Source: Sphingomonas folli (GTDB lineage Bacteria > Pseudomonadota > Alphaproteobacteria > Sphingomonadales > Sphingomonadaceae). Taken from it: 64,000 nucleotides of DNA. Positions 8,768 through 15,954 of the stretch are shown piece after piece. The stretch lies in contig NZ_JAHXZL010000010.1 of the NCBI RefSeq assembly GCF_019429525.1, positions 62,001-126,000 of the forward strand, in the 5' to 3' direction. Positions within the stretch are counted from its first letter, which is position 1. The number at the start of each line of letters is the position of its first letter. The position numbers and the translations under genes are program-made. The notes under the pieces are model-generated. The model was not told the origin of the DNA and made no database searches. It saw only the letters and a list, made by a program, of their open reading frames with translations.

Positions 8768-8887
8768 GCGCTTCTTATCCTCTCAAGATGTCGTGTTTCG
8801 TTGACCAAGGCTTTGCCGTTATCCGCCTTCGATCCTACGAATGCGATCGATGCTCCTGACGCGCCGCGCATCGGGCGGCCAGTCCCG

Positions 8888-9463
8888 TCAACTGGCAAGC
8901 TCCGCTGGTCTTGTGGGGCTGGCTGAACCAATTGCACGGTACACACTCGCGCGACCTATACCCAGCTCGCGGGCTATCTCCGCGGCTCTCTTGCCCGCTT
9001 CATGAAGCTCACGGACGCGTGCGACATCAACGCTGGGCTTTCGCCCCTTGTAAACGCCGGCGGCCTTGGCCTTAGCGATCCCGTCAGCCTGTCTCTCCTT
9101 GCGTATATCCGCTTCAAAGGCGGCGACGGCGCCGAGGATCGCAAGCATCAACCGCCCGGTCGAGCTATCCGTGTCCACTCCGGATTGCTGGAGACAGCGG
9201 AACCCGATTTTCTTCGCATCAAGCCGCTCTAAGATCGTAAAAAGGTCGACGACGGACCGAGCGAGACGATCGAGCCGCGTAACAACGAGGACGTCGCCCT
9301 CACGGACGAAGTCAATGCAGTCAGCCAGCGCCTGCCGGTCCGTGGTGCTTCGACCAGATCGTTTTTCGGAAAACACCTTCTCGCATCCGGCTTTCGCCAA
9401 AAGGTCGAGCTGTACGTCGAGGCTTTGGCCGACGGAACTGACGCGGGCATATCCGACAAGCAT
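8888..9463 (-). CDS. Serine recombinase (resolvase/invertase family)
   Basis: 191 residues. The catalytic domain starts MLVGYARVSS, with the nucleophile Ser9. It continues with the family blocks EKRSGRSTTDRQAL, GDVLVVTRLDRLARS and GRLMLAILGAVAAFEADIRKERQ. The C-terminal part (YKGRKPSVDVARVRELH... ARELGIGRASVYRAI) is a helix-turn-helix that binds the recombination site. Length matches Tn3-type resolvases and DNA invertases. No transposase gene is adjacent, so it may resolve or invert island DNA, or be a leftover of a Tn3-family transposon. Palindromic sequence just upstream (about 9500-9600) is a candidate recombination site. Confidence 0.9.
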   Translation of the reverse strand: MLVGYARVSSVGQSLDVQLDLLAKAGCEKVFSEKRSGRSTTDRQALADCIDFVREGDVLVVTRLDRLARSVVDLFTILERLDAKKIGFRCLQQSGVDTDSSTGRLMLAILGAVAAFEADIRKERQADGIAKAKAAGVYKGRKPSVDVARVRELHEAGKRAAEIARELGIGRASVYRAIGSASPTRPAELAS

Positions 9464-10219
9464 GTGGACTCCGTCTCGTTAGGGCTTAGAGGCTGCCATC
9501 TCAGAGTTTGCCGATTTTTGATCAACCCTATTGAGACGGGTTTAGCTGTCCCGTTTTGTGTCGCGTTGGAGTATACCCTACTGAGAGCCATCCTCCGGGG
9601 CAGTCTCACGCCGCGGACGGCCCTTCAAAGAGAGACGGATTGCCCTTCTCAGCGACGGACGATCGATCTCCGGCTGGTGCAAATGTGCGTGACCGTGCCA
9701 CGGCTCGAAGGAGCGTCGTGAGGCGGCCAGGGTGGCGCGCCGCGGCTCATATCGTCGAAACCACAGAGGCGATCACATAGACTCGCATAGCGTCGTTTGA
9801 AGGGCTTCGTAGGCAGCTTGACCCGAGCCACTAACCACGCGCTACCGGCGCAACGCATGTCGCGTACGGCCCAACAACGGCAATTAGCATTATCTGGTGA
9901 CCCGCCAGCCTCGATCCCTCCAGCGACGGCTATCACGGAAAGCCGGTGACTCGAAATGTCTGCTCCAAAGGCGTTCGGAAGCGACTTCGATGCTGACCGC
10001 CGAACACATGTCACGAACATGGCAGGGCATGGCGGAGGAACTGATCCAACCTGACGGCATGGCGGAGAACCTGATTGGGGTGCCTGCCCGATTGCGTTCG
10101 CCGCAAAGCCGCAGAGATCCGCCAGAAATGGCGCTTTCCCGCGCCGAGTTTTGGCAGCCTCAGCGGGAAGAAGAGGGGTTGGGGGGCTTTCGAGCGTCAA
10201 GCGCGTTCACCTTCGCAAG
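9464..10219. other. 756-base gap with candidate res-like sequence and a 30-base tandem repeat
   Basis: No gene is supported. Next to the recombinase start, 9500-9600 holds imperfect palindromes (GACGGG ... CCCGTT, and CCCTATTGAGA/CCCTACTGAGA half-repeats) that could be its crossover or binding sites. At 10026-10045 and 10056-10075 the 20-base block starting GGCATGGCGGAG occurs twice, 30 bases apart, with 18 of 20 bases matching. A minus-strand frame at 9649-10200 is open but shows no domain and poor composition, so I do not call it a gene. The region may be a remnant of an earlier insertion. Confidence 0.35.
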
Positions 10220-11101
10220 TTACAAGATGTGTTTGCCTCTGCGTGGTTCGCCATCGAAGTCAGTCCAGCGACGCTGTTTTGGCGTATTCGGTGGGTAGAA
10301 CGTCTTCCAGTTTGCCGATATCGCCTTATTGATAATGTCATCCACAACGTAGCCCTCATGGAACAGCCGGCCGATATCAGCTATTTGAGATTCCATCTGG
10401 CTGCTCGTCAAGCGCCGACCCTGCGCTTCGTTGTGTTGTACCCATCGTCGCCACAAATCAGGCTTGATGGCTCCAGGAACAAAAACACCAAATTCCCTTT
10501 TGAGTTCTTCCTGTTCTTTCTTCTTTTTCTCTCCATGTGTTTTAGGTGTTATCTCTGTGGGCGTTTCCGTCCGGGTTGCAGGGGCCTTATCGTCCAGGTT
10601 GCTAGGCTCCACACGTCCAGGTTCGCTGGATGGTTCCTGCCTCAATGACGCGCTTTCGTGCCGGGTTGTCGTCGCCTGGTCCCGGACCGTTCCTGCCGGG
10701 ATCGGCGAAGACCCGATCTTGCCCGCCCCGTCCTCTTCAAGAGGAGGAAGATTGTATGCTCCGGCAGAGTCCTCTCCCACGACCCCCTTCGGGAAGGTAT
10801 GCACCTCAGCTCGCTCTCCGAGGAAGAGGCGGCGTCGTTTGCTGGTGCCATTCTCGACTCGGAGGACCTCGCTTGCGGCTAGGTTTGCGATCATCTCGCG
10901 GACTCTCCGCTCACCAACCCCAAGCATCTGGGCGAAGTGAGCATTGCTAGCGTAGCACCCCTTGCTTTTCTGCAGAATCCTGATCTCAGACACAAGCATT
11001 TTATCCGCCGCGGCCAGTATGTTGTTAAACAGCACCTCATTGGGAATCCAAAGACCTGTTTGCCTGTCTTTGGGAACTCCATTCTTGGCTTTGCGCGGCA
11101 C
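10220..11101 (-). CDS. Replication-initiator/replisome-organiser-like winged-helix protein
   Basis: 293 residues from a GTG at 11101 with GAGG about seven bases upstream. The N-terminal 100 residues form a helix-turn-helix of the kind found in phage and plasmid replication proteins (GLWIPNEVLFN; LVSEIRILQKSKGCYASN; QMLGVGERRVREMIANL). A long low-complexity acidic and polar linker follows (about 115-200), then a C-terminal helical domain, LWRRWVQHNEAQGRRL...IADIGRLFHEGYVVDDIINKAI, resembling the helicase-loader-binding end of phage O-like proteins. It probably opens an island origin and recruits the host replicative helicase. It could instead be a regulator. The AT-rich stretch upstream of it is the natural place for its origin or promoter. 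Confidence 0.6.
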   Translation of the reverse strand: MPRKAKNGVPKDRQTGLWIPNEVLFNNILAAADKMLVSEIRILQKSKGCYASNAHFAQMLGVGERRVREMIANLAASEVLRVENGTSKRRRLFLGERAEVHTFPKGVVGEDSAGAYNLPPLEEDGAGKIGSSPIPAGTVRDQATTTRHESASLRQEPSSEPGRVEPSNLDDKAPATRTETPTEITPKTHGEKKKKEQEELKREFGVFVPGAIKPDLWRRWVQHNEAQGRRLTSSQMESQIADIGRLFHEGYVVDDIINKAISANWKTFYPPNTPKQRRWTDFDGEPRRGKHIL

Positions 11102-11686
11102 TATTAGCCTCGGGCATTGATTCGACGTGTAATCGTCTAGAAGTTTGAGGGCGATCTCGTCAACTGCATTGGTAAATATTAGATTGTCTAGTGGAATGCA
11201 CGTAAAAAACCGGCGGTATTTTTGATGGTCTGCGCTTATATTGTGGCCGATTTGATGGCTGTAAAACCACCCTTGATACTAGAAAATACGATCCTGTTTC
11301 AGGCCCGAGTTTTTCACTTGTTCATGCGTGAAGCACGCGTTCCTCTGTTGCTTCCTGTCACTTTCGGCGAGCCGATTGGCAGCCTCTCGCGCCTGGAAAG
11401 CTAGCCTGCTGGCAATACCTTCTTACCGGAATCGATCGCCTCGATCAGGGATCGCGGGCAGAACGACCAAGCGCGTCCTGCTTGAACGTACTAGACGCCA
11501 CAGCGAGATAGGCAGAGGTGACCGTAATACGCTGGCGGAGATAAGCGGGTGGGGTAGGGGTCAGATTGAACCATCTCTCGCGTGGGAATGCAGGCAAGGA
11601 ACAACCTCACTGGAGAGCCTTGTACGCATCACTCGTGTGGCGAGAGGGGAGCCTTTCGATCCCCTCTTCTCGCGAACAGGCAGCCC
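11102..11686. other. AT-rich gap, candidate origin/promoter region; possible HTH-gene remnant
   Basis: The part nearest the replication gene (about 11120-11330) is the most AT-rich stretch in the window. It contains short repeats around AATCGTCTAGA (11130s) and ATTGTCTAG (11180s), suitable for a promoter or a replication origin. Plus-strand bases about 11540-11690 encode a peptide with SGWGRG, then TTSLESLVRITRV and GEPFDPLF, which resembles the end of an Xre-type helix-turn-helix domain. The helix pattern is interrupted, so it may be a decayed regulator. Neither call is firm. Confidence 0.3.
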
Positions 11687-12724
11687 CTAGTCCGCCGGCA
11701 CGGCGGCCGACCTCTCGGTCTGCGACCCACCCGGCCAACGCCTTCCCTTAAGCTTGTGAGCTAGCTCAACAGGACGGAGGTGCGTGTATCGAAAGAGCAT
11801 ACGGGGGTCGCGATGGCCGGAGATGATGGCAACCTCGGGCAGCGAGAGGCCCAACTCAAAGAAGCGGGAGATCGCTTCATGGCGTAGATCGTGGAAGTGA
11901 AGATCCAGAAGGCCCGATCTCCGCACCGCCCTTACCCACGCCAGCTTAAGCGCGTTCGAGGTAAGCGGGAAGACATGCGTTCCCAGCGATGGCGGCGTCT
12001 CTAGGATCTCGAGGGCATGGTCCGTCAGTGGGATGGTTCGTGGATTTCCGGTCTTAGTTCTCGGGATATGTGCCGTGCGTCGCGCGATATCGACCCAGCG
12101 CCATTCCAACGCGACGATCTCGCCCCTGCGCAAGCCAGTTTCGATCGCGAATCGGACCACGTTGGCAAGCCATGGATTGCGGGAAGCACCCATCGCATGT
12201 TCGAGTCGCTCAAGCTCCCCGTCCTCCAGGCGGCGGTGACGGGCGTTATTGAGGGGCGGTTGCCGTATGTCCTTCACCGGATTGCACGGAAGGCGGAAGC
12301 TCCACTCCTTCTGCGCGACGTCTAAGGCATGCTGAATGAGGGACAGCTCACGCCTGATCGTGCCTGCCTTCACCGTGAGCAGTCGCCGGTCCCGGTACTC
12401 CGCAACGTGCTGGGAGCTGAGAATCGACAGCGAGACCGCGCCAAGCGGATCCCGCTGGATCTGGCGTAGGCGATACCTTTCGGTGACCTCGCTGCGCTTC
12501 GTGGGTGTAACCTCTTCAATGTACCGGTCCAGCAGCTCGGACAACGAGATTGATCGCAGGACGCTAAGCGAGGTGGGCATCTCGCCTGCCTCGATTCTTG
12601 CTTCCTGAGCCGTCGCCCATGCTGAAGCTGCGGTCTTGGACGCAAAGGTTCGTGATTGCGCCGCCACGCCCTTTCGGCGGATTTGGACGGACCACCGCTG
12701 TCCGCGCTTTGTAATCGTAGCCAT
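11687..12724 (-). CDS. Site-specific tyrosine integrase of the island
   Basis: 345 residues from the ATG at 12724, chosen because GAGGAA lies five bases upstream and MATITKRGQRWSVQIRRKG is the typical N-terminal arm-binding start; an ATG at 12754 adds ten residues. A core-binding SAM-like domain is followed by the catalytic domain with the full set of residues: Arg199 in TGLRRGE, His278-x-x-Arg281 in HFHDLRHEA, His304 in SGHRD and the nucleophile Tyr313 in RYTHL. It lies 122 bases from the attR repeat in tRNA-Val, the usual arrangement for the enzyme that inserted the element. No excisionase was found. Confidence 0.95.
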   Translation of the reverse strand: MATITKRGQRWSVQIRRKGVAAQSRTFASKTAASAWATAQEARIEAGEMPTSLSVLRSISLSELLDRYIEEVTPTKRSEVTERYRLRQIQRDPLGAVSLSILSSQHVAEYRDRRLLTVKAGTIRRELSLIQHALDVAQKEWSFRLPCNPVKDIRQPPLNNARHRRLEDGELERLEHAMGASRNPWLANVVRFAIETGLRRGEIVALEWRWVDIARRTAHIPRTKTGNPRTIPLTDHALEILETPPSLGTHVFPLTSNALKLAWVRAVRRSGLLDLHFHDLRHEAISRFFELGLSLPEVAIISGHRDPRMLFRYTHLRPVELAHKLKGRRWPGGSQTERSAAVPAD

Positions 12725-12807
12725 CGCATTCCTCGTGTGACAAAATTGCTTCACGAGCGAAGGCCAAGGCCGAAGTCAGGCGATTTCCTCACCGGCTGGT
12801 GAGACAG

Positions 12808-12844
12808 AAAATGCCAACATCCCAAGGGGATGCTGGCATTTTTT
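12808..12844 (-). terminator. Rho-independent terminator at the island right end
   Basis: The arms AAAATGCCAACATCCC and GGGATGCTGGCATTTT (one mismatch, 3-base loop) are flanked by A- and T-runs, so it can work in both directions. Read on the minus strand it directly follows the CCA of tRNA-Val. It lies inside the element, so the island supplies a replacement terminator for the tRNA it interrupts. Confidence 0.85.
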
Positions 12845-12845
12845 G

Positions 12846-12896
12846 GTGGTGGGCGTGGCAAGGATTGAACTTGCGACCCCTGCGATGTCAACACAG
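12846..12896. repeat. attR-type direct repeat within intact tRNA-Val
   Basis: 51 bases identical to 1921-1971, covering the anticodon loop to the CCA end of the intact tRNA gene. Confidence 0.93.
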
Positions 12897-12921
12897 TGCT
12901 CTACCACTGAGCTACACGCCC
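12847..12921 (-). tRNA. tRNA-Val(GAC)
   Basis: A 72-base cloverleaf plus encoded CCA. The acceptor stem is GGGCGTG/CACGCCC, the D arm contains AGCTCAGTGGTAGAGC, the anticodon arm is CTGTG-TTGACAT-CGCAG (anticodon GAC), and the T arm contains GTTCAATCC. The island is integrated in its 3' half and restores the sequence. Confidence 0.96.
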
Positions 12922-12979
12922 GAGGGTGGCGCCTCTAACCGGCCGTGGCGGCGGGCGCAAGCGCCTTTTCGCGCGCGCG

Positions 12980-13357
12980 TCAGATCAGCTCGTTGGCGGC
13001 GTCGACGTCGAACAGCCGCTCCACCTCCAGCACGAGGTCGCGCAGGTGGAAGGGCTTGGAGAGCACCCGCGCCTGCGGCATCGCGTTGCCCGCCTTCAGC
13101 GTCACCGCGGCGAAGCCGGTGATGAACATCACGCGCATCCCCGGCGCCAGCTCCTGCGCCTTCTGCGCCAGCTCGATGCCGTCCATCTCGGGCATCACGA
13201 TGTCGGTGAGCAGCAGGTCGAACCGCTCCTCCGTGATCAGCGGCAGCGCGGCGGTGCCGCGGTCCACCGCGGTGACGGCATAGCCCGATCGCTCCAGCGC
13301 GCGCGTGAGATACTCGCGCATCACCGAATCATCCTCGGCCAGAAGAATCCTGATCAT
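12980..13357 (-). CDS. cpdR: Single-domain response regulator, CpdR type
   Basis: 125 residues from ATG 13357, a stand-alone receiver domain. Acidic pocket LLAEDD is at 5-10, the phosphoacceptor Asp52 is in LLLTDIVMPEMDG, Thr is in MFITGFAAV, and the conserved Lys is in LSKPFHL. No output domain follows. The VMPEMDGIEL and FITGFAAV blocks closely match alphaproteobacterial CpdR. In Caulobacter that protein, when unphosphorylated, delivers substrates such as CtrA-pathway factors to ClpXP at the pole; the phosphorelay is CckA-ChpT. It stands alone between tRNA-Val and the N-formylglutamate hydrolase. A GTG one codon upstream is an alternative start. Confidence 0.85.
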   Translation of the reverse strand: MIRILLAEDDSVMREYLTRALERSGYAVTAVDRGTAALPLITEERFDLLLTDIVMPEMDGIELAQKAQELAPGMRVMFITGFAAVTLKAGNAMPQARVLSKPFHLRDLVLEVERLFDVDAANELI

Positions 13358-13512
13358 CACGTGTCCATGCTCCCGAGCCGACGCTTATGCCCGATCCGCG
13401 TTGATTTTTCCACCAGCGGACATGGTGAACGGGCGACCTTGCCATACCGTGTCACCATAACGAGCGACGATGCGTTGCGGTGCCGCGACGGCTTCCATAG
13501 GGTCGCGCGCAG

Positions 13513-14355
13513 ATGACGCGCAGCTTCCGACTGATCGGCGACACGCCGCCCGCCAGCCCGGTGGTGTTGTCGGTGCCGCACGCCGGGCGCGACTATCCCG
13601 CCGCGCTGCGCGACTCGCTGCGCGCGCCGCTGTCCTGCCTCGCCGCGCTGGAGGACCGGCTGGTCGACGCGCTCGCGCTCGCCGCGCGCCGCGACGAGAC
13701 GCTGCTGGTGCAGGACGCGCCGCGCGCCTGGATCGATCTCAACCGCGCCGAGCACGAGCGCGACCCGTTGCTCGACGACGGCGCGCGCGGCGGCGCGCCG
13801 CTGTCGGCGAAGGTGCGCGCGGGCATCGGGCTGGTGCCGCGGCGCACCGCGGCGGCGGGCGAGCTGTGGCGCTGCAAGCTCAGCGCGGGCGAGGTGGAGG
13901 CGCGGATCGCGGCGGCGCACCGTCCCTATCACGCGGCGCTGGCGGAGGCCCTGTCGCAGGCGCGCGCGCGCTTCGGCTGCGCGGTGCTGCTCGACGTCCA
14001 CTCGATGCCGCCGATCGCGGGCGGGCGCACCCGGCTGGTGATCGGCGACCGCTTCGGCCGCGCCGCGGGCGCGCGCTTCGTCGCGCGCGTGGAGGGCGCG
14101 GTGCGCGCGGCGCGGCTGAGCTACACGCTCAACACGCCCTACGCCGGCGGCCATATCCTCGAGCGCCACGCCGGGCCGCACCAGGGCGTGCACGCGATCC
14201 AGCTCGAGCTCGACCGCTCGCTCTACCTCGATCGCCGCCTCGACTCGCTCGGGCCGGGCGCGCCCGCGATGGTGGCGCTGCTGCGCGCCACGATCGACTC
14301 GCTCGCCGACGAGGCCTTGGCGGCGACGGGCAGCACGCCGCTCGCCGCCGAATGA
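13513..14355 (+). CDS. N-formylglutamate amidohydrolase family protein
   Basis: 280 residues. FGase-family signatures include VLSVPHAGRDYP near the N-terminus, the LEDRLVDAL block, a DLNRAEHERDP segment (about 76-86), DVHSMPP (metal-ligand His), and GGHILERHAGPHQGVHAIQLELDRSLYL near 212-240. Family members remove formate from N-formyl-L-glutamate, the last step of one histidine-degradation route, but no hut genes are nearby and sphingomonad genomes carry stand-alone members. It is cytosolic, with no signal peptide, and is transcribed divergently from cpdR. The stop at 14355 abuts the U-tract of the convergent candidate sRNA terminator. Confidence 0.88.
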   Translation: MTRSFRLIGDTPPASPVVLSVPHAGRDYPAALRDSLRAPLSCLAALEDRLVDALALAARRDETLLVQDAPRAWIDLNRAEHERDPLLDDGARGGAPLSAKVRAGIGLVPRRTAAAGELWRCKLSAGEVEARIAAAHRPYHAALAEALSQARARFGCAVLLDVHSMPPIAGGRTRLVIGDRFGRAAGARFVARVEGAVRAARLSYTLNTPYAGGHILERHAGPHQGVHAIQLELDRSLYLDRRLDSLGPGAPAMVALLRATIDSLADEALAATGSTPLAAE

Positions 14356-14385
14356 AAAAAACCACCGCGTGCGAGCACGCGGTGG
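14355..14385 (-). terminator. Rho-independent terminator of the candidate sRNA
   Basis: A 10-bp GC-rich stem (arms 14362-14371 and 14376-14385, loop CGAG) followed on the minus strand by a run of seven T residues. Confidence 0.85.
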
Positions 14386-14459
14386 CCTAGGTTCAGGGAG
14401 GAGACACGCCAGAGGCGTGTCATACGGGCTCGCGAAAGGGGGGACACGAGCGCCGTACG
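14355..14459 (-). ncRNA. Candidate small regulatory RNA with anti-Shine-Dalgarno stretch
   Basis: A minus-strand unit of about 105 bases with its own promoter and terminator. It folds into three stems: a 5' stem around 14428-14458 with a C-rich loop, a perfect 8-bp stem (arms GACACGCC and GGCGTGTC) near 14402-14420, and a terminator stem at 14362-14385. Between the last two lies the unpaired stretch TCTCCTCCCTGAACC, complementary to a ribosome-binding site. This layout is typical of trans-acting alphaproteobacterial sRNAs with CUCCUCCC motifs and recalls the suhB/alpha-r8 type; I cannot confirm family membership. It could also be the 3' UTR of the upstream cytochrome b561 gene. Confidence 0.55.
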
Positions 14460-14464
14460 TCATT

Positions 14465-14492
14465 AACTTAGGAAGGCGGTTTTTGGTTGCAA
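14465..14492 (-). promoter_or_regulatory. Candidate sigma-70 promoter for the sRNA
   Basis: The minus strand shows TTGCAA (14492-14487) and TAAGTT (14470-14465) separated by 16 bases, a good -35/-10 match. It would start transcription near 14459, inside no coding region. Confidence 0.5.
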
Positions 14493-14541
14493 CCCCCGCG
14501 ACGCGAAATGTCGCCGCGCTGCGACGAACCGAGCGCGCGGC

Positions 14542-15084
14542 TCACGCCCCCGGCAGCATGCGCGCCAGCACGCGGTCGCGCAGCACCAGATGGTGGCGCA
14601 ACGCCGCGGCGACGTGGAGCAGCACCAGCGCCAGCATCACCCAGCCGAGCAGCCCGTGCGCCTTGGCCGCGCCCTCGGCCGCGGGGGCGGTGGCGGGCAG
14701 GTAGGGCAGGTCGAACGCGCCGAACCAACTCAGCGGCCGGCGGCCCTGCGGGCCCGACACCATCACCCAGCCGCTCAGCGGCAGCGCCACGAGCAGCAGG
14801 TAGAGCGTCCAATGCGTCGCGTGCGCCGCGCCGCGCTCCCAGCCGGGCGTGTCGGCGGGCAGCGGCGGCGGACGGTGCGCCAGCCGCCAGGCGACACGCA
14901 GCGCGGTGAGCGCCAGCACGGTGATCCCCACCGCCTTGTGCGCGGGCATCAGCGCGCGCAGCGCCGGGATCGGGTCATGCCCCAGCCCGACGGCGATGTT
15001 GAAGATCACCAGCGCGGCGATCGTCCAGTGGAAGGCGATGGCGACGCGCGAGTAGCGCTCCGCCCGATATGCCCGCGTCGCCAT
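14542..15084 (-). CDS. Cytochrome b561 family membrane protein
   Basis: 180 residues with four transmembrane helices. Histidines in FHWTIAAL (about 18), PAHKAVG (about 48), HATHWTLY (about 90) and KAHGLLG (about 142) match the haem b ligands of bacterial CybB-type cytochromes. It probably shuttles electrons in the inner membrane, from quinol or to superoxide-linked acceptors. The gene is followed on the same strand by the candidate sRNA and preceded by the SapC-like gene 21 bases upstream, which may be cotranscribed. Confidence 0.9.
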   Translation of the reverse strand: MATRAYRAERYSRVAIAFHWTIAALVIFNIAVGLGHDPIPALRALMPAHKAVGITVLALTALRVAWRLAHRPPPLPADTPGWERGAAHATHWTLYLLLVALPLSGWVMVSGPQGRRPLSWFGAFDLPYLPATAPAAEGAAKAHGLLGWVMLALVLLHVAAALRHHLVLRDRVLARMLPGA

Positions 15085-15105
15085 CGCCGTCTCTCCCGCT
15101 GGTGG

Positions 15106-15873
15106 TTACATCGTCAGCTGCGGCTGCGGCACCTTGCCCAGCCGCACCTGCCGCGCGAAGATATCGCGCATCAGCGACAGCGAGAACAGGTGCGCGTACA
15201 GCAGCGGCAGCAGCCCCGACTGCGACATCTTGCGCAACTGGTCGCCGCGCAGGTCGACCAGCTTCTGCTCGTCGATCATCTGGAAGCCGCGGTAGACGAA
15301 CGGCTGCTCGACGCCGTCCTGCTGGATCGTCACCTCGCCCTCCATCAGCAGGCCGAGCTCGCGCACCTCGTTCATGAACTGCGCCGTGCGCGCCGCGGCC
15401 TGCTCGAAGTTCTCGTTGAACTGCAGGATGTTGCGCGTCAGCTCCGTGGGCTGCCCGCCCTCGAACAGCGCGTCGCCCTCGGCGAAGGCGCCGATCGTCG
15501 GCGAGGTCGGGTCGAAGCACAGCGACAGCTCCTGCGCGTCCGGGGTCAGCCGCGCCAGCATGTACGGGTAGCGACGCACATAGGCGGGGACGTAGATCGT
15601 CTCTTCCAGCAGCTTGCCGCCGTCGTCGAGGAAGACGTTGACGCCCTCGTTGAGCCCCATCAGCGCCAGCGGGATCGCGTCGTCGCCCGAGGAGAACACG
15701 ATCGGCATGTGCCGCTGCACCAGCGGGAATTCCTCGACCGTGAGCGGGATCGCGTGCTGGTTGGCGAGGAAGGGCGCGACGGTCGAGGGCTGCACCTTGT
15801 AATCGGCGTGCGTCTCGCTCGAGAGCGGCTCGAGCCCGTTGTAGAAGAGCGGCAGTTGCGGCGCGCTGGCCAT
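15106..15873 (-). CDS. SapC family protein
   Basis: 255 residues, no signal peptide. It has the SapC blocks FYNGLEPLSSETHADYKV, HAIPLTVEEFPLVQRHMPIVFS, VPAYVRRYPYMLA and GFQMIDEQKLVDLRGDQLR. SapC was named in Campobacter-type S-layer contexts, but the proteobacterial family is widespread and its biochemical function is unknown. Sphingomonads usually carry it, often beside TonB receptors or tryptophan halogenases, neither of which is present here. It is 21 bases upstream of the cytochrome b561 gene on the same strand. Confidence 0.9.
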   Translation of the reverse strand: MASAPQLPLFYNGLEPLSSETHADYKVQPSTVAPFLANQHAIPLTVEEFPLVQRHMPIVFSSGDDAIPLALMGLNEGVNVFLDDGGKLLEETIYVPAYVRRYPYMLARLTPDAQELSLCFDPTSPTIGAFAEGDALFEGGQPTELTRNILQFNENFEQAAARTAQFMNEVRELGLLMEGEVTIQQDGVEQPFVYRGFQMIDEQKLVDLRGDQLRKMSQSGLLPLLYAHLFSLSLMRDIFARQVRLGKVPQPQLTM

Positions 15874-15954
15874 GGGAATCTCCAGTGGACGGTGAGGGTT
15901 GGCAGTCAGGTCGCGGCGCGTCGCCCCGGGTCGCCGCGCGGATGGCCGCCGGGG

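Larger units (their letters stand above)
1921..12896. mobile_element. 10.9-kb integrative island in tRNA-Val(GAC) carrying defence genes
   Basis: Two identical 51-bp direct repeats (1921-1971 and 12846-12896) bound the element. The right copy is the 3' half of an intact tRNA-Val(GAC), and the left copy is the orphaned duplicate, the classic result of tyrosine-integrase insertion at a tRNA 3' end. The integrase gene sits next to the intact tRNA. The interior has visibly lower GC than both flanks. Contents, right to left: integrase, replication-initiator-like protein, serine recombinase, HNH protein, fused nuclease-methylase, specificity subunit, frameshifted AAA ATPase and PIN nuclease, nearly all on the minus strand. 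No conjugation or virion genes are visible, so it is an IME, satellite-like element or decayed island rather than a complete ICE or prophage. Confidence 0.92.

Noticed and set aside
9649..10200. Minus-strand 183-codon ORF in the island
   Set aside because: No domain, mixed composition, no ribosome-binding site, and it runs across the tandem repeat; more likely non-coding or remnant DNA.
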